In this document: one piece after another, positions 42,007-48,924 of the stretch | Position numbering within the stretch: the stretch's first letter is position 1 | How the letters are laid out: each line of letters starts with the position of its first letter | Source: Euclidia mi | Taxonomy: Eukaryota; Arthropoda; Insecta; Lepidoptera; Erebidae | NCBI GenBank assembly: GCA_944739405.2 | Contig: OX123205.2 | Location: forward strand, 35,174,475-35,238,474 | Direction of reading: 5' to 3' | DNA length: 64,000 bases | Translations under genes and position numbers: made by a program | Notes under the pieces: generated by a model | The model's input: only the letters and a program-made list of their open reading frames with translations | Databases searched by the model: none | Told to the model about the DNA's origin: nothing

Positions 42007-42315
42007 TTATTTTCGCATGGCAATTACAAAATCTCTTCCTTTCACAGCGTTCAAATAAAAACATTGAGGATAATGTATAGCATGCTGCATCCAAGGATCG
42101 TCATAGATCTCCCAATCTTCTATAACCCCTCCACAAGAGAAACATGCCGCCTTATCATTTATCCTGTTGCCAAAATAAAAGAATCCAGCGTCAGCCATTT
42201 GCGTCACTAATCTTTTCTTTGAATTAATCGTCCCCCAGTAATAATTAAATGACAATTCACGCATTTTATACGTGTCATACATGCCATATCGAGGTTCGTA
42301 ATCATTTTGAAACAT
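42007..42315 (-). CDS. Single-BIR IAP-like protein
   Basis: A 102-aa protein with one baculoviral IAP repeat (BIR) covering about residues 17-90. The zinc ligands fit the family spacing exactly: C58-x2-C61-x16-H78-x6-C85, with the typical GFFYFG strand before them and an acidic DDPW segment between. BIR proteins of the IAP family bind caspases or IAP antagonists in the cytoplasm and block apoptosis. There is no RING domain, so ubiquitin-ligase activity is not expected unless another exon exists. ATG at 42315. A TATA-like cttataat (minus strand ATTATAAG, 42398..42405) lies upstream. The gene is outside the capsid train, whose AATAAA is at 42496, so it is probably transcribed separately. Capture from an insect host or another insect virus, to keep infected cells alive, is inference. 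Confidence 0.9.
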   Translation of the reverse strand: MFQNDYEPRYGMYDTYKMRELSFNYYWGTINSKKRLVTQMADAGFFYFGNRINDKAACFSCGGVIEDWEIYDDPWMQHAIHYPQCFYLNAVKGRDFVIAMRK

Positions 42316-42495
42316 GTTTTATGCACTTCCTTCCTTCCTTGTTCTTGATGCAGACAAATATGAACGTATAATGACATTACCATTGTGTTGTCAACAACTT
42401 ATAATGATTGGAAAGGGTTATTGTATTGGGTGGGGGGATAGAAATCTCGTAAAAGATACGTTTTAAACTAATTATAGAAATTAAACAAGAATATA

Positions 42496-42501
42496 TTTAT
42501 T
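42496..42501 (-). terminator. Polyadenylation signal overlapping a stop codon
   Basis: AATAAA on the minus strand overlaps the TAA of the 161-aa ORF (AAATAAATA). It is the first such signal I see after the capsid train and would end the polycistronic message. Confidence 0.55.
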
Positions 42502-42982
42502 TAAAAATTTTATTGTCATCGCACCATTTTTTTAAACACAATACATTCTTTAAAGCACATACAGAGTCATGATAAGTACAATTATACAAATGTTCAGAAT
42601 ATTTATATTGATCGTACAAACTTATCAAACTAGAACAACCTTTATCTTCTAAATTAAAAATATTATTATTACTATTTTGTAAAATATGCTTCAACCACAA
42701 AACCTTTTCTGAGCCTTTGACATAGACACATTTATTCCTTAAAATATCCGTAATCAAACTCTGATAACTGCAATAAGACACAAATCCTTCACACCAATGT
42801 ATCTTTCTGTTACGTTCAATCCAACTAACTTGCTTTTTTTCTGGTTGCGTTAAATTGTTAAATGGAAATGGCGGTTTAATTAAAAATACTTGTAATTTTT
42901 TATTGTACAATATGGCGATTTCTTTTAATATAAATTCATTTCCTTCTATTTTAAAGCCTTGAATATCTACAATAGCAATCAT
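42497..42982 (-). CDS. Conserved Polinton protein, possible DEDD-exonuclease-like fold
   Basis: A 161-aa protein. The start chosen is the ATG at 42982, which overlaps the capsid gene's TGA as ATGA. The frame is open upstream to about 43048 but only through TTG. I recognise it as a type found in insect mobile elements but know no assigned function. The layout recalls DEDDh exonucleases: VDIQGF near the start where an active enzyme would have DxE, then ILKEIAIL (compare IxEIGxx), and a late H-x4-AL motif. If that is right, the key Glu is replaced by Gln and the protein may be a non-catalytic binder. This is inference from motif shape only. An AATAAA polyadenylation signal overlaps the stop codon. 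Confidence 0.75.
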   Translation of the reverse strand: MIAIVDIQGFKIEGNEFILKEIAILYNKKLQVFLIKPPFPFNNLTQPEKKQVSWIERNRKIHWCEGFVSYCSYQSLITDILRNKCVYVKGSEKVLWLKHILQNSNNNIFNLEDKGCSSLISLYDQYKYSEHLYNCTYHDSVCALKNVLCLKKWCDDNKIFK

Positions 42983-44184
42983 GTTAACCTGCGCACAATG
43001 TTGCTGAGAGGTTTGTACTCCACAAGTCGGTCGTTTATTATTAAACAATATGCAGTCGTGTTATCTGGTATTGTAGTAGAACATTCAATTTCCAATCGCA
43101 CGTCCACTGGACCTGTTCTTAGACTATCGTTTTGCCTTGAACAGTCTAATATAAAGAGGGGAGCTTTTTCCTTGAAGTTCTTTAGGTTGAGCAACGGGTC
43201 TACTGGGCAGTTGTAAAACGACTGACGAAATTTTGCATACATTTCGTATAATATACTGTATTTGTTATCGGAAAACTTTAAACCTAAAGGTTCATATGGA
43301 TAATATTGCGAATTTAGAAAGAGCGTTACGTTTGTAACTTCACAATGATCAAATAGTGAACTATCTTTAGCTTTATTATTTCTTCTATTCGTTTGTAAGC
43401 AAAAAATTACATATCTGGGTTTTTCTAATTGTGAAGCAGTCTTAACTGACCAAGAATGCTTTGTAGTTTTTGGTAATAAAGGATACTCATATAAATCCCA
43501 ATTTCTAAAAGCCATCTGAATAGGTTTATCTCTTTCTAGATGTTTTAAAAGTGTCAGTCGCTCTCGATCTGATACTTTTACGTGTGGTACTCTCCACTGA
43601 ACTCGTTGTATATCTATTTCAAAATGAGCGATATCATCTGTAAGGATAACACTGTTTAAGTTAGAGTTACTTCTGGTCAATATGAGTTCATGTTTGCAAT
43701 TTATAATAATTTTATTGTAATCCTCTGCAAAGCCTAATACTTTATTTAATGGTATCACAGCACTAAAATGCCCATCACTGTCAAAAACCTCTAAGTTCCA
43801 ACCCCATAAGGCAGCAACTTTATTTTCCGCTTCATTTAATGAGATGTATGATTTAATTGTTGACGTTATTCCCGAATTTTTTATACGGTCTATTTCAATA
43901 CCATTCATTTCGTATCTGATGTCTTGAAACATATACATAACAGGGTTATTAGTGAACTTAACAGTTTTCTTGATCGGGTTCCCATCTTTGCTGAAGAGCT
44001 TTGCTCGGCCTTCGACATAGACTGAACTGGCTGATGGTAGTATGTATATGTCTTGCTGGTGTATGGGAATTCTGATTTCATCGTTTTGTCTAAAGCTGTT
44101 ATTGTAGGGATTGTATGAATGGACTTCATAACTTTCGATCGAAGTGTCGAAATGCGGCAATTCAGTAATCTGTAGTATATTCAT
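42979..44184 (-). CDS. Major capsid protein (double jelly-roll)
   Basis: A 401-aa protein. Position (just before the end of the virion gene train, after penton-like protein and small basic peptide), length and beta-rich composition fit the double-jelly-roll major capsid protein of insect Polintons/adintoviruses. The N-terminal half has the pattern seen in such proteins: an acidic N-terminus, NDEIRIPIHQQDIYILPS at about residues 34-51, and IRYEMNGIEID followed by GITST at about 89-107. The capsid protein would form pseudo-hexameric trimers of an icosahedral shell. The start ATG (44184) overlaps the TGA of the 48-aa ORF, and its own TGA overlaps the next ATG. I see no frame disruption. The capsid call rests on family pattern and context, not on a search. 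Confidence 0.78.
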   Translation of the reverse strand: MNILQITELPHFDTSIESYEVHSYNPYNNSFRQNDEIRIPIHQQDIYILPSASSVYVEGRAKLFSKDGNPIKKTVKFTNNPVMYMFQDIRYEMNGIEIDRIKNSGITSTIKSYISLNEAENKVAALWGWNLEVFDSDGHFSAVIPLNKVLGFAEDYNKIIINCKHELILTRSNSNLNSVILTDDIAHFEIDIQRVQWRVPHVKVSDRERLTLLKHLERDKPIQMAFRNWDLYEYPLLPKTTKHSWSVKTASQLEKPRYVIFCLQTNRRNNKAKDSSLFDHCEVTNVTLFLNSQYYPYEPLGLKFSDNKYSILYEMYAKFRQSFYNCPVDPLLNLKNFKEKAPLFILDCSRQNDSLRTGPVDVRLEIECSTTIPDNTTAYCLIINDRLVEYKPLSNIVRRLT

Positions 44185-44327
44185 ACTTTAAACCCTAGGG
44201 CTTTAAGAAAACCTTTATTTGCTTCAGTTAATTTCTTAACTTTTTTCTTACGTCTTTGCACCTTGGTAATCGTAGAAGAACTAAGACGATTTGTTTTCAC
44301 TGGAGTATTTTTATAGTATACTATCAT
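44181..44327 (-). CDS. 48-aa basic peptide, possible virion core peptide
   Basis: A short ORF of 48 codons between the penton-like and major capsid genes. It begins with an ATG overlapping the upstream TGA (ATGA, 44324..44327) and ends with a TGA overlapping the capsid ATG (44181..44184). The tight fit on both sides argues for a real gene. The peptide has a basic middle (KVQRRKKKVKKLT) and a hydrophobic tail (FLKALGFKV). Size, charge and position recall the adenovirus pX/mu-type DNA-condensing core peptide reported in adintoviruses. DNA binding in the particle is inference. Confidence 0.72.
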   Translation of the reverse strand: MIVYYKNTPVKTNRLSSSTITKVQRRKKKVKKLTEANKGFLKALGFKV

Positions 44328-44734
44328 TGTGCTTTTTTTAAATGAAGACGTAGTTGAATATGTTCTTTTCCAAAGTTAATACAGTGACCAAACTGATCAA
44401 CGATCTTAACAGATATAGATGAAATTATGTTTTTGTTTACTGGAAAGTAAATAACGTTTTGCGGTTTTTCCAAGCACCGATGACCTAGAGCAGTATCAGA
44501 TACAAATTCATGAATATAATGGGTCGGTAATCCGTTGCAGTACGAACCGTGAATTAGATCACATTCGATTCTGATTACGGACAAACTGTTGTTGATAATG
44601 GGGATATTTTGTCTTAAATTTAATACTGAGAAGTATAGTAAACCGCACTCGTATTGATCAGATAAATGTAGTGGTGGTTGAAAATATGTAACCAATTCCG
44701 ACTTATTTCCAGAGATGGTAATCGTAGTAGACAT
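44324..44734 (-). CDS. Penton-like minor capsid protein, probably shortened
   Basis: A 136-aa protein beginning at ATG 44734, 33 bases after the protease stop. The C-terminal part (HYIHEFV..., then VIYFPVNKNI, then SVKIVDQFGHCINFGKEHIQLRLHL) matches the pattern I associate with the single-jelly-roll minor capsid (penton) protein of insect Polintons. The N-terminus (WECGL-like YECGLLYFSV) also fits. My recollection is that relatives are well over 200 residues, with a long segment between these blocks. Here YFSVLNLRQNIP runs almost straight into the C-terminal block, which suggests an in-frame internal deletion. Frame and overlap with the next ORF are intact. It would sit at the fivefold vertices of the capsid. 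Confidence 0.68.
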   Translation of the reverse strand: MSTTITISGNKSELVTYFQPPLHLSDQYECGLLYFSVLNLRQNIPIINNSLSVIRIECDLIHGSYCNGLPTHYIHEFVSDTALGHRCLEKPQNVIYFPVNKNIISSISVKIVDQFGHCINFGKEHIQLRLHLKKAQ

Positions 44735-44767
44735 GCTTGTATACTGAACGCTTTTGTAAGATTCTGT

Positions 44768-45142
44768 TTATTTTATTCCTGTACTATACCAAAAATTCTT
44801 CAAAAAGTTTAAACAAAGATGTCCGCAATTAAAAGGGTGATCACGCTGCATATTTTCATAATTATAGTAAACTTTGGAACCAACGTATTTTATAAATTGT
44901 TTTGGAGGTTTTAAATTGCCATAACTGTCAAAATACTCAATATAGTCATTGTATTTTGCATAGGCTACCCAATGAGAACCAAGATTCTTAGAGCTATCTA
45001 AATTAATAACTCCACATTCTCTTTTAAATGGGTATTTAGGGAGCTCATCTCTCATAAAGACACCTCTAAAATAGGGAATATTGTGTCCATACTTCAAAAT
45101 GTCTAAATTACTCAAAGCTCGATTGGGTAGCCGATATCTTAG
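44768..45142 (-). CDS. Adenain-type maturation protease (no ATG start)
   Basis: Cysteine protease of the adenovirus-protease (C5-like) type, with a His in GSHWVAYAK, an acidic residue in YFDSYG and the nucleophile Cys in NCGHLCL, in the family's order. It cleaves virion precursor proteins during maturation. The frame has no ATG before the Met of VFMRDELP, 20 residues into the conserved region. Homology-like sequence (KKLRYRLPNRALSNLDI) continues upstream to the slippery site of the preceding ORF. I therefore place the start of its own reading at 45142, reached by -1 frameshift from the phospholipase ORF, giving a fused product of about 395 residues. Alternatives are initiation at TTG 45115 or at the internal ATG, or a simple indel. 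It ends TAA at 44768. Confidence 0.85.
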   Translation of the reverse strand, partial: LRYRLPNRALSNLDILKYGHNIPYFRGVFMRDELPKYPFKRECGVINLDSSKNLGSHWVAYAKYNDYIEYFDSYGNLKPPKQFIKYVGSKVYYNYENMQRDHPFNCGHLCLNFLKNFWYSTGIK

Positions 45143-45954
45143 TTTTTTTCTTTCGATACAAAAATTCCAAGCCCATCTTTATGAGGTTTAACATGAAGTC
45201 CTTTGCCGATGCAGAGAGCCTCCATTTTTTCGTTGTGTCTCTTCGATTCAGCATACAACTTTTTTGCCATCTTAAATTCATTTATGGTTTTAGCAATACC
45301 AGCTGCACCGCCTGCTAAGGCTCCCGCTGCAGATAATCCCGCGAAAATTGGAATCAAAGGTAATACTCCACCAGATTTTGGTATAGGAATAACACGTGGA
45401 AGTTTAATAGACGAATCATTAGCTAACTCTCTGGTAGTGGCCATTGCTAATTCTATTGCCGCTTTTTTGCACTTTGGTTTTAATTTTTTTATATGTCTTT
45501 TCGTTTTATTGATGACATTACGAAACTTATTTTTTAACCCTTTTCCAGATACGGTTTTTTGCAAACACTTTCTGTTACTTTTTTTAAGACCAGAACCAGT
45601 TTTAAGTTTTGTTGACATAGCGCTGCTTACTAAACGTGCTGCCAGTTTTTCTCCCACACTTGCATCCGGAGCAACTGATCGCTTTTTCGCCATATTTAAC
45701 AAAACCAAATCGGCCTTATGGCGGTCCTTTAAGTTTGAAGACTTGTAATAGGCAATGTCGTGTTCTTTGCAATATTCGTCTAATTTATTAACGCCTTTAT
45801 CTCCACGTGTAAGCCTTTTAACTAATTTGGTGCCAGGTCCGCAATAATTATATCCCGGTAAATGTAATTCAAATGGTAAATTATTAAGGAGACAATTTAG
45901 AAGACTGCTCTCTCCAATACCCATCATACGACTAATGCACCATGGGGTAAACAT
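45139..45954 (-). CDS. Phospholipase A2 domain / membrane-active minor virion protein
   Basis: A 271-aa protein with a parvovirus VP1-type phospholipase A2 domain: calcium-loop YCGPGT at residues 37-42 and catalytic HDIAY at 65-69, followed by KADLVLL. In viruses this domain breaches endosomal membranes. After it come a strongly basic stretch (about 116-165) and a Gly/Ala-rich hydrophobic segment (about 195-222), then a charged helix. This arrangement suggests a DNA-associated, membrane-active internal capsid protein. ATG 45954 directly follows the integrase TAA (TAAATG). The ORF ends GAA AAA AAC TAA, a canonical -1 slippery heptamer (45148..45142) immediately before the stop, leading into the protease frame. 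Confidence 0.9.
   Translation of the reverse strand: MFTPWCISRMMGIGESSLLNCLLNNLPFELHLPGYNYCGPGTKLVKRLTRGDKGVNKLDEYCKEHDIAYYKSSNLKDRHKADLVLLNMAKKRSVAPDASVGEKLAARLVSSAMSTKLKTGSGLKKSNRKCLQKTVSGKGLKNKFRNVINKTKRHIKKLKPKCKKAAIELAMATTRELANDSSIKLPRVIPIPKSGGVLPLIPIFAGLSAAGALAGGAAGIAKTINEFKMAKKLYAESKRHNEKMEALCIGKGLHVKPHKDGLGIFVSKEKN
45142..45148 (-). promoter_or_regulatory. Candidate -1 ribosomal frameshift site A AAA AAC
   Basis: On the minus strand the phospholipase frame reads GAA AAA AAC TAA. The heptamer A AAA AAC is in the correct X XXY YYZ phase and the zero-frame stop follows directly. Slipping back one base enters the protease frame, which is open through the protease domain and lacks an early ATG. 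No convincing stem-loop is apparent within 15 bases downstream by eye. Confidence 0.6.
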
Positions 45955-46881
45955 TTAATAAATATTCGATTTATCAATCCAACTGTTTTCAGAAGAGGGC
46001 AAACCTAACCACTTTACTAAAACTCTATTTCCTTTACTTCTGAGAACTTTCTCGACTAGATACAAATTGGGATGTTCTGTCTTTTGAAGCTCTTGAACAT
46101 AAAATGCACCTAAAATTGGTTGGCCTCTGATTGAATCTTCAATTAAGTAGGTAATAGGGGTAGTATTCTGTATTTTTCTAATCTTAAATATTTCTGTCGA
46201 CCAGTTAGGAGTATATCCTTTTTCAAATGTTCCTTTGTACTTACTGATACGTACATAATCACCTACTTTGAACTTGCTTTTTATACTACCGGTTTTTACC
46301 ATTGTGAAATATCTCTCCAATATGTGATTTTTATTAAAATTATCCACGTTTGCAGGCATTTCTTTGATCGTTCGATGATAGGTGTGATTGTATTTATAAA
46401 TAACATTATCAAGAGTAATATCTATCCAGTTATAGTTACCTTTTAAACTAAATTCCTTATAAAGTTTAGATTTCAATGTTTTGATAAATCGCTCGACTAT
46501 TGATGCCTTTTTTGTCGAGAAGGTTGAATAATGGTTAATAAAATAAGATTTCATAAGTTTTTGGAACTTATTATTATAAAATTCTGTGCCATTGTCTGTT
46601 TGAAGATTTCGGGGAACGCGCCCTTTATCCAACAAATTCTTGAAAGAGTTGCATACGACATCTTTGGTTTTACTTTTCAAAGGAAGGGTCCAAGCGTATT
46701 TCGAAAATGTATCAATGATAGCGAGAATAAATCGGTAATTCTTATTTTCGTTAGAAATTGATTGCATATCAATTAAGTCTGCCTGCCAAAGGTCGTCTAT
46801 ATCTTTCATAATAACGTGTCTTCGTGGAAAGTTTACCCTCGCATTTTTATGAATTTCATTTACCACATCAGCTTTACTCAT
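45955..46881 (-). CDS. Polinton integrase (rve) with C-terminal chromodomain
   Basis: A 308-aa DDE integrase from ATG 46881. The frame is open a little further upstream to 46937 but only via TTG. Catalytic residues: D35 in QADLID, D96 in QTDNGTEF, E130 in ASIVERF (33 residues between the last two). A C-terminal chromodomain-like module (LYLVEKVL..VLVKWLGL..NSWI) probably guides target choice through chromatin. It inserts the linear DNA and makes the 6-bp target duplication seen here. All three catalytic residues and the frame are intact. The stop TAA is directly followed by the ATG of the phospholipase gene. Confidence 0.95.
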   Translation of the reverse strand: MSKADVVNEIHKNARVNFPRRHVIMKDIDDLWQADLIDMQSISNENKNYRFILAIIDTFSKYAWTLPLKSKTKDVVCNSFKNLLDKGRVPRNLQTDNGTEFYNNKFQKLMKSYFINHYSTFSTKKASIVERFIKTLKSKLYKEFSLKGNYNWIDITLDNVIYKYNHTYHRTIKEMPANVDNFNKNHILERYFTMVKTGSIKSKFKVGDYVRISKYKGTFEKGYTPNWSTEIFKIRKIQNTTPITYLIEDSIRGQPILGAFYVQELQKTEHPNLYLVEKVLRSKGNRVLVKWLGLPSSENSWIDKSNIY

Positions 46882-46957
46882 ATTGAAAATTCTGCATTTA
46901 AACACTTGTCTTGAATCCAATGATGATACTAAATAAAAATAATGTGATAGGTACTAT

Positions 46958-47884
46958 TTATTGTTTAATTATGTCAGCTTCTTTTAACTCTTCTATTATA
47001 GATAAAATTTCATTATCATGGTTCGTATTGCCAGCATCTCTTGAAGCAACTAATAGTTTCAGTCTCTCAACTAATTCGTTGGGGTCATCCCAATATACTA
47101 GATCAGTATTGTTTTTGTATTTTTTTATCTTTGGCAAGTTTCCTCCAAGTTTAGCGAGACTTTTATCGTTTGACGTTTCGGTAAACATTGGTTTGATTAT
47201 TTCACGATATTTTATTCCTTTATCACCTTTTATTTGGCCTTTAGGATTGAAGTCTCTCTTGTGCGCATTTGTGTTATGCAACATATCCTTGTAGACAAGT
47301 TTATCTTTGCCTGATATTAATTTTAAATCAGGTTTTTTTCGAAGTAAAAGTTCTTTGAGGCCAGGAGTTAAAATGTAGGATTTATCGTCAATTTTAATAA
47401 AAATGACACTGTCGTTATCCAGACTATCAATTTTAGAAAATGACACTACTGAGTTTCCCATCAATAAAGTCTTATTTTCACTTCTTATTCCGAACGGTAT
47501 ATTTACTCCATCATAAATATTACACATATCATCACCATCTAATGAAATTTCTAAATCCTCTGGTAATTCTATTTTATGAGATTTTTTAACCGATTGTGCA
47601 GAATTTAGTTTTGGTTCGTAAAAGTCCTCAAACTTTGTAGATGAGCTAGTATTAATGTCTTCCAATTCAATATTCCCAGAATTAGTGAGTGTTGTATTTT
47701 CTAAATCTTTTATTTTTTTCATAGTTTTATTTGAATCAACTAGAGTTTTAAGGGGATCTGTAACAGGTTTTAGTAATTTGTCGAGCGACAAGTTCATTGA
47801 ATGTTCCTGGTTCTTTATTTGTTTTATTTTATTCTTTATGGAATCTACGGACTTCAATAATTCTATTTTAATATTTTTCTCCAT
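46958..47884 (-). CDS. DUF8207-type Polinton protein
   Basis: A 308-aa protein, ATG at 47884. The N-terminal third is charged and coiled-coil-like (KSVDSIKNKIKQIKNQEHS). The middle has a compact region (about residues 125-200, SVIFIKIDDKSYILTPGLKELL). The C-terminus (DLVYWDDPNELVERLKLL..SIIEELKEADII) matches the domain I know as DUF8207, found beside integrase and capsid genes in insect and cnidarian Polintons. Function is unknown; a structural or assembly role is a guess from the neighbours. It leads the capsid train: a TATA box and TCAGT initiator lie just upstream, and integrase starts 76 bases after its stop. Confidence 0.8.
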   Translation of the reverse strand: MEKNIKIELLKSVDSIKNKIKQIKNQEHSMNLSLDKLLKPVTDPLKTLVDSNKTMKKIKDLENTTLTNSGNIELEDINTSSSTKFEDFYEPKLNSAQSVKKSHKIELPEDLEISLDGDDMCNIYDGVNIPFGIRSENKTLLMGNSVVSFSKIDSLDNDSVIFIKIDDKSYILTPGLKELLLRKKPDLKLISGKDKLVYKDMLHNTNAHKRDFNPKGQIKGDKGIKYREIIKPMFTETSNDKSLAKLGGNLPKIKKYKNNTDLVYWDDPNELVERLKLLVASRDAGNTNHDNEILSIIEELKEADIIKQ

Positions 47885-47920
47885 CTTATAACAACTGTGA
47901 TCAGTTAAAGATCAAATTAT

Positions 47921-47955
47921 ACTGAATTTGATTTTGGATATTAATGACTTATATA
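47921..47955 (-). promoter_or_regulatory. Core promoter of the capsid gene train
   Basis: On the minus strand, TATATAAG (47955..47948) is followed about 28 bases downstream by TCAGT (47925..47921), the arthropod initiator. The inferred start is near 47923, about 39 bases before the ATG of the DUF8207 gene. Spacing is as expected for a TATA/Inr promoter. Confidence 0.65.
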
Positions 47956-47966
47956 CGTATATAAAA

Positions 47967-48653
47967 TCAATCAAATTTAAAAAACATATCAAAGTTCTGT
48001 CTGTACCTTCCATTATTTAATGGTGATTCTTTATTAATAAGTAGAAAATTATAAGGTTTACTCCAAACAGTTTGACAAATTTTTTTGAACTCTTTCCATT
48101 GTAAATCAGAACTAACATGCTCTTCATAAACATGTTTTAAATTCACATCATCTTGTTTGAATATAATAAGAAAATTAACATTGTCACGTAACAATTGCTT
48201 AGGAATTTTAGAATAGGTTTGAGATAAATAGAAACAATCGATTTGTTTATGCCTTCCCATACAAAAATAATTGCGGATATTAACTTGATTTTCACACGCA
48301 ACGTCATCAAAAATAAATACAGAATTTGTTAAAGCTTCATTTGGAGAAATTACATCTTTATCATCACTGAACTCATAGAAGTTAATCTGCGGCACTCTTT
48401 TTAGAACTTCTGTCAAAAACCGGTATTTCGGTTGAAAATAGGTCTTAGAGTAAAGATATAGATTTCTGAATTTGAGTCCATTTTCATGCAGCAGTAAACT
48501 TATCATAACATTCGTTTTGCCACAATTTGAAGGACCGCATATTATACACCGAATGGTATTTGGCAATAGAGCGCTATGTCTGATGTAGCCAATAGAGTCA
48601 GTTAAACTTATATTATTAACATAGAGGGATATGGGCTGCTTGATCAACTTCAT
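47967..48653 (-). CDS. FtsK/HerA-type genome-packaging ATPase
   Basis: A 228-aa P-loop ATPase of the A32-like packaging family. Walker A is GPSNCGKT at residues 40-47; Walker B is VFIFDDV at about 112-118; a sensor-like LSQTYSKIP follows near 143-151. Enzymes of this group pump viral DNA into preformed capsids. Length is normal for Polintons and no lesion is visible. ATG at 48653, 31 bases downstream of an AT-rich TATA tract. It lies between the polymerase and the capsid train on the same strand. Confidence 0.94.
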   Translation of the reverse strand: MKLIKQPISLYVNNISLTDSIGYIRHSALLPNTIRCIICGPSNCGKTNVMISLLLHENGLKFRNLYLYSKTYFQPKYRFLTEVLKRVPQINFYEFSDDKDVISPNEALTNSVFIFDDVACENQVNIRNYFCMGRHKQIDCFYLSQTYSKIPKQLLRDNVNFLIIFKQDDVNLKHVYEEHVSSDLQWKEFKKICQTVWSKPYNFLLINKESPLNNGRYRQNFDMFFKFD

Positions 48654-48682
48654 CTTGCCGATTAATTAAAAAACTATTTTAC

Positions 48683-48702
48683 ATGCATATATATATATTA
48701 TA
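48683..48702 (-). promoter_or_regulatory. TATA-like tract before the packaging ATPase
   Basis: Alternating TA run (minus strand TATAATATATATATATG) 30-50 bases upstream of the ATPase ATG. It could be a TATA box, but simple (TA)n sequence is also common in this genome. Confidence 0.4.
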
Positions 48703-48807
48703 CAGTCTTATTTGAAGTGTATGTATTTCCATGACAACGCTAGGTTGATGTCAATTTATACAAAGGTAGGCAATAAATAAAAATACAGATTCAATACAAT
48801 ATAAACT

Positions 48808-48813
48808 TTTATT
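48808..48813 (-). terminator. Polyadenylation signal of the polymerase transcript
   Basis: AATAAA on the minus strand about 110 bases after the polymerase stop, in the gap before the ATPase gene. Confidence 0.5.
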
Positions 48814-48924
48814 GATAAGTAGCATAATACATTATCATAATAATATAAGCATAACTAACTATACATTTAAAGAAATCGTAAATACCTATTTACACATTCA
48901 TAATAGTATAAATACATTTTATCA

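Noticed and set aside
43046..43048. Start of the 161-aa gene at 43048
   Set aside because: TTG codon, and the extra 22 residues are the capsid gene read out of frame. The ATG at 42982 overlaps the capsid stop exactly.
45113..45115. Protease start at position 45115
   Set aside because: The codon there is TTG, not ATG. Homology-like sequence continues upstream, so frameshift entry fits better.
45203..45748. 181-aa open frame on the plus strand
   Set aside because: It lies wholly antisense to the phospholipase gene, has no recognisable motif, and exists because that gene is rich in Lys/Ala codons.
46911..47294. 127-aa plus-strand frame
   Set aside because: Antisense to the DUF8207 gene; hydrophobic composition is typical of a complement of Lys/Asp-rich coding sequence.
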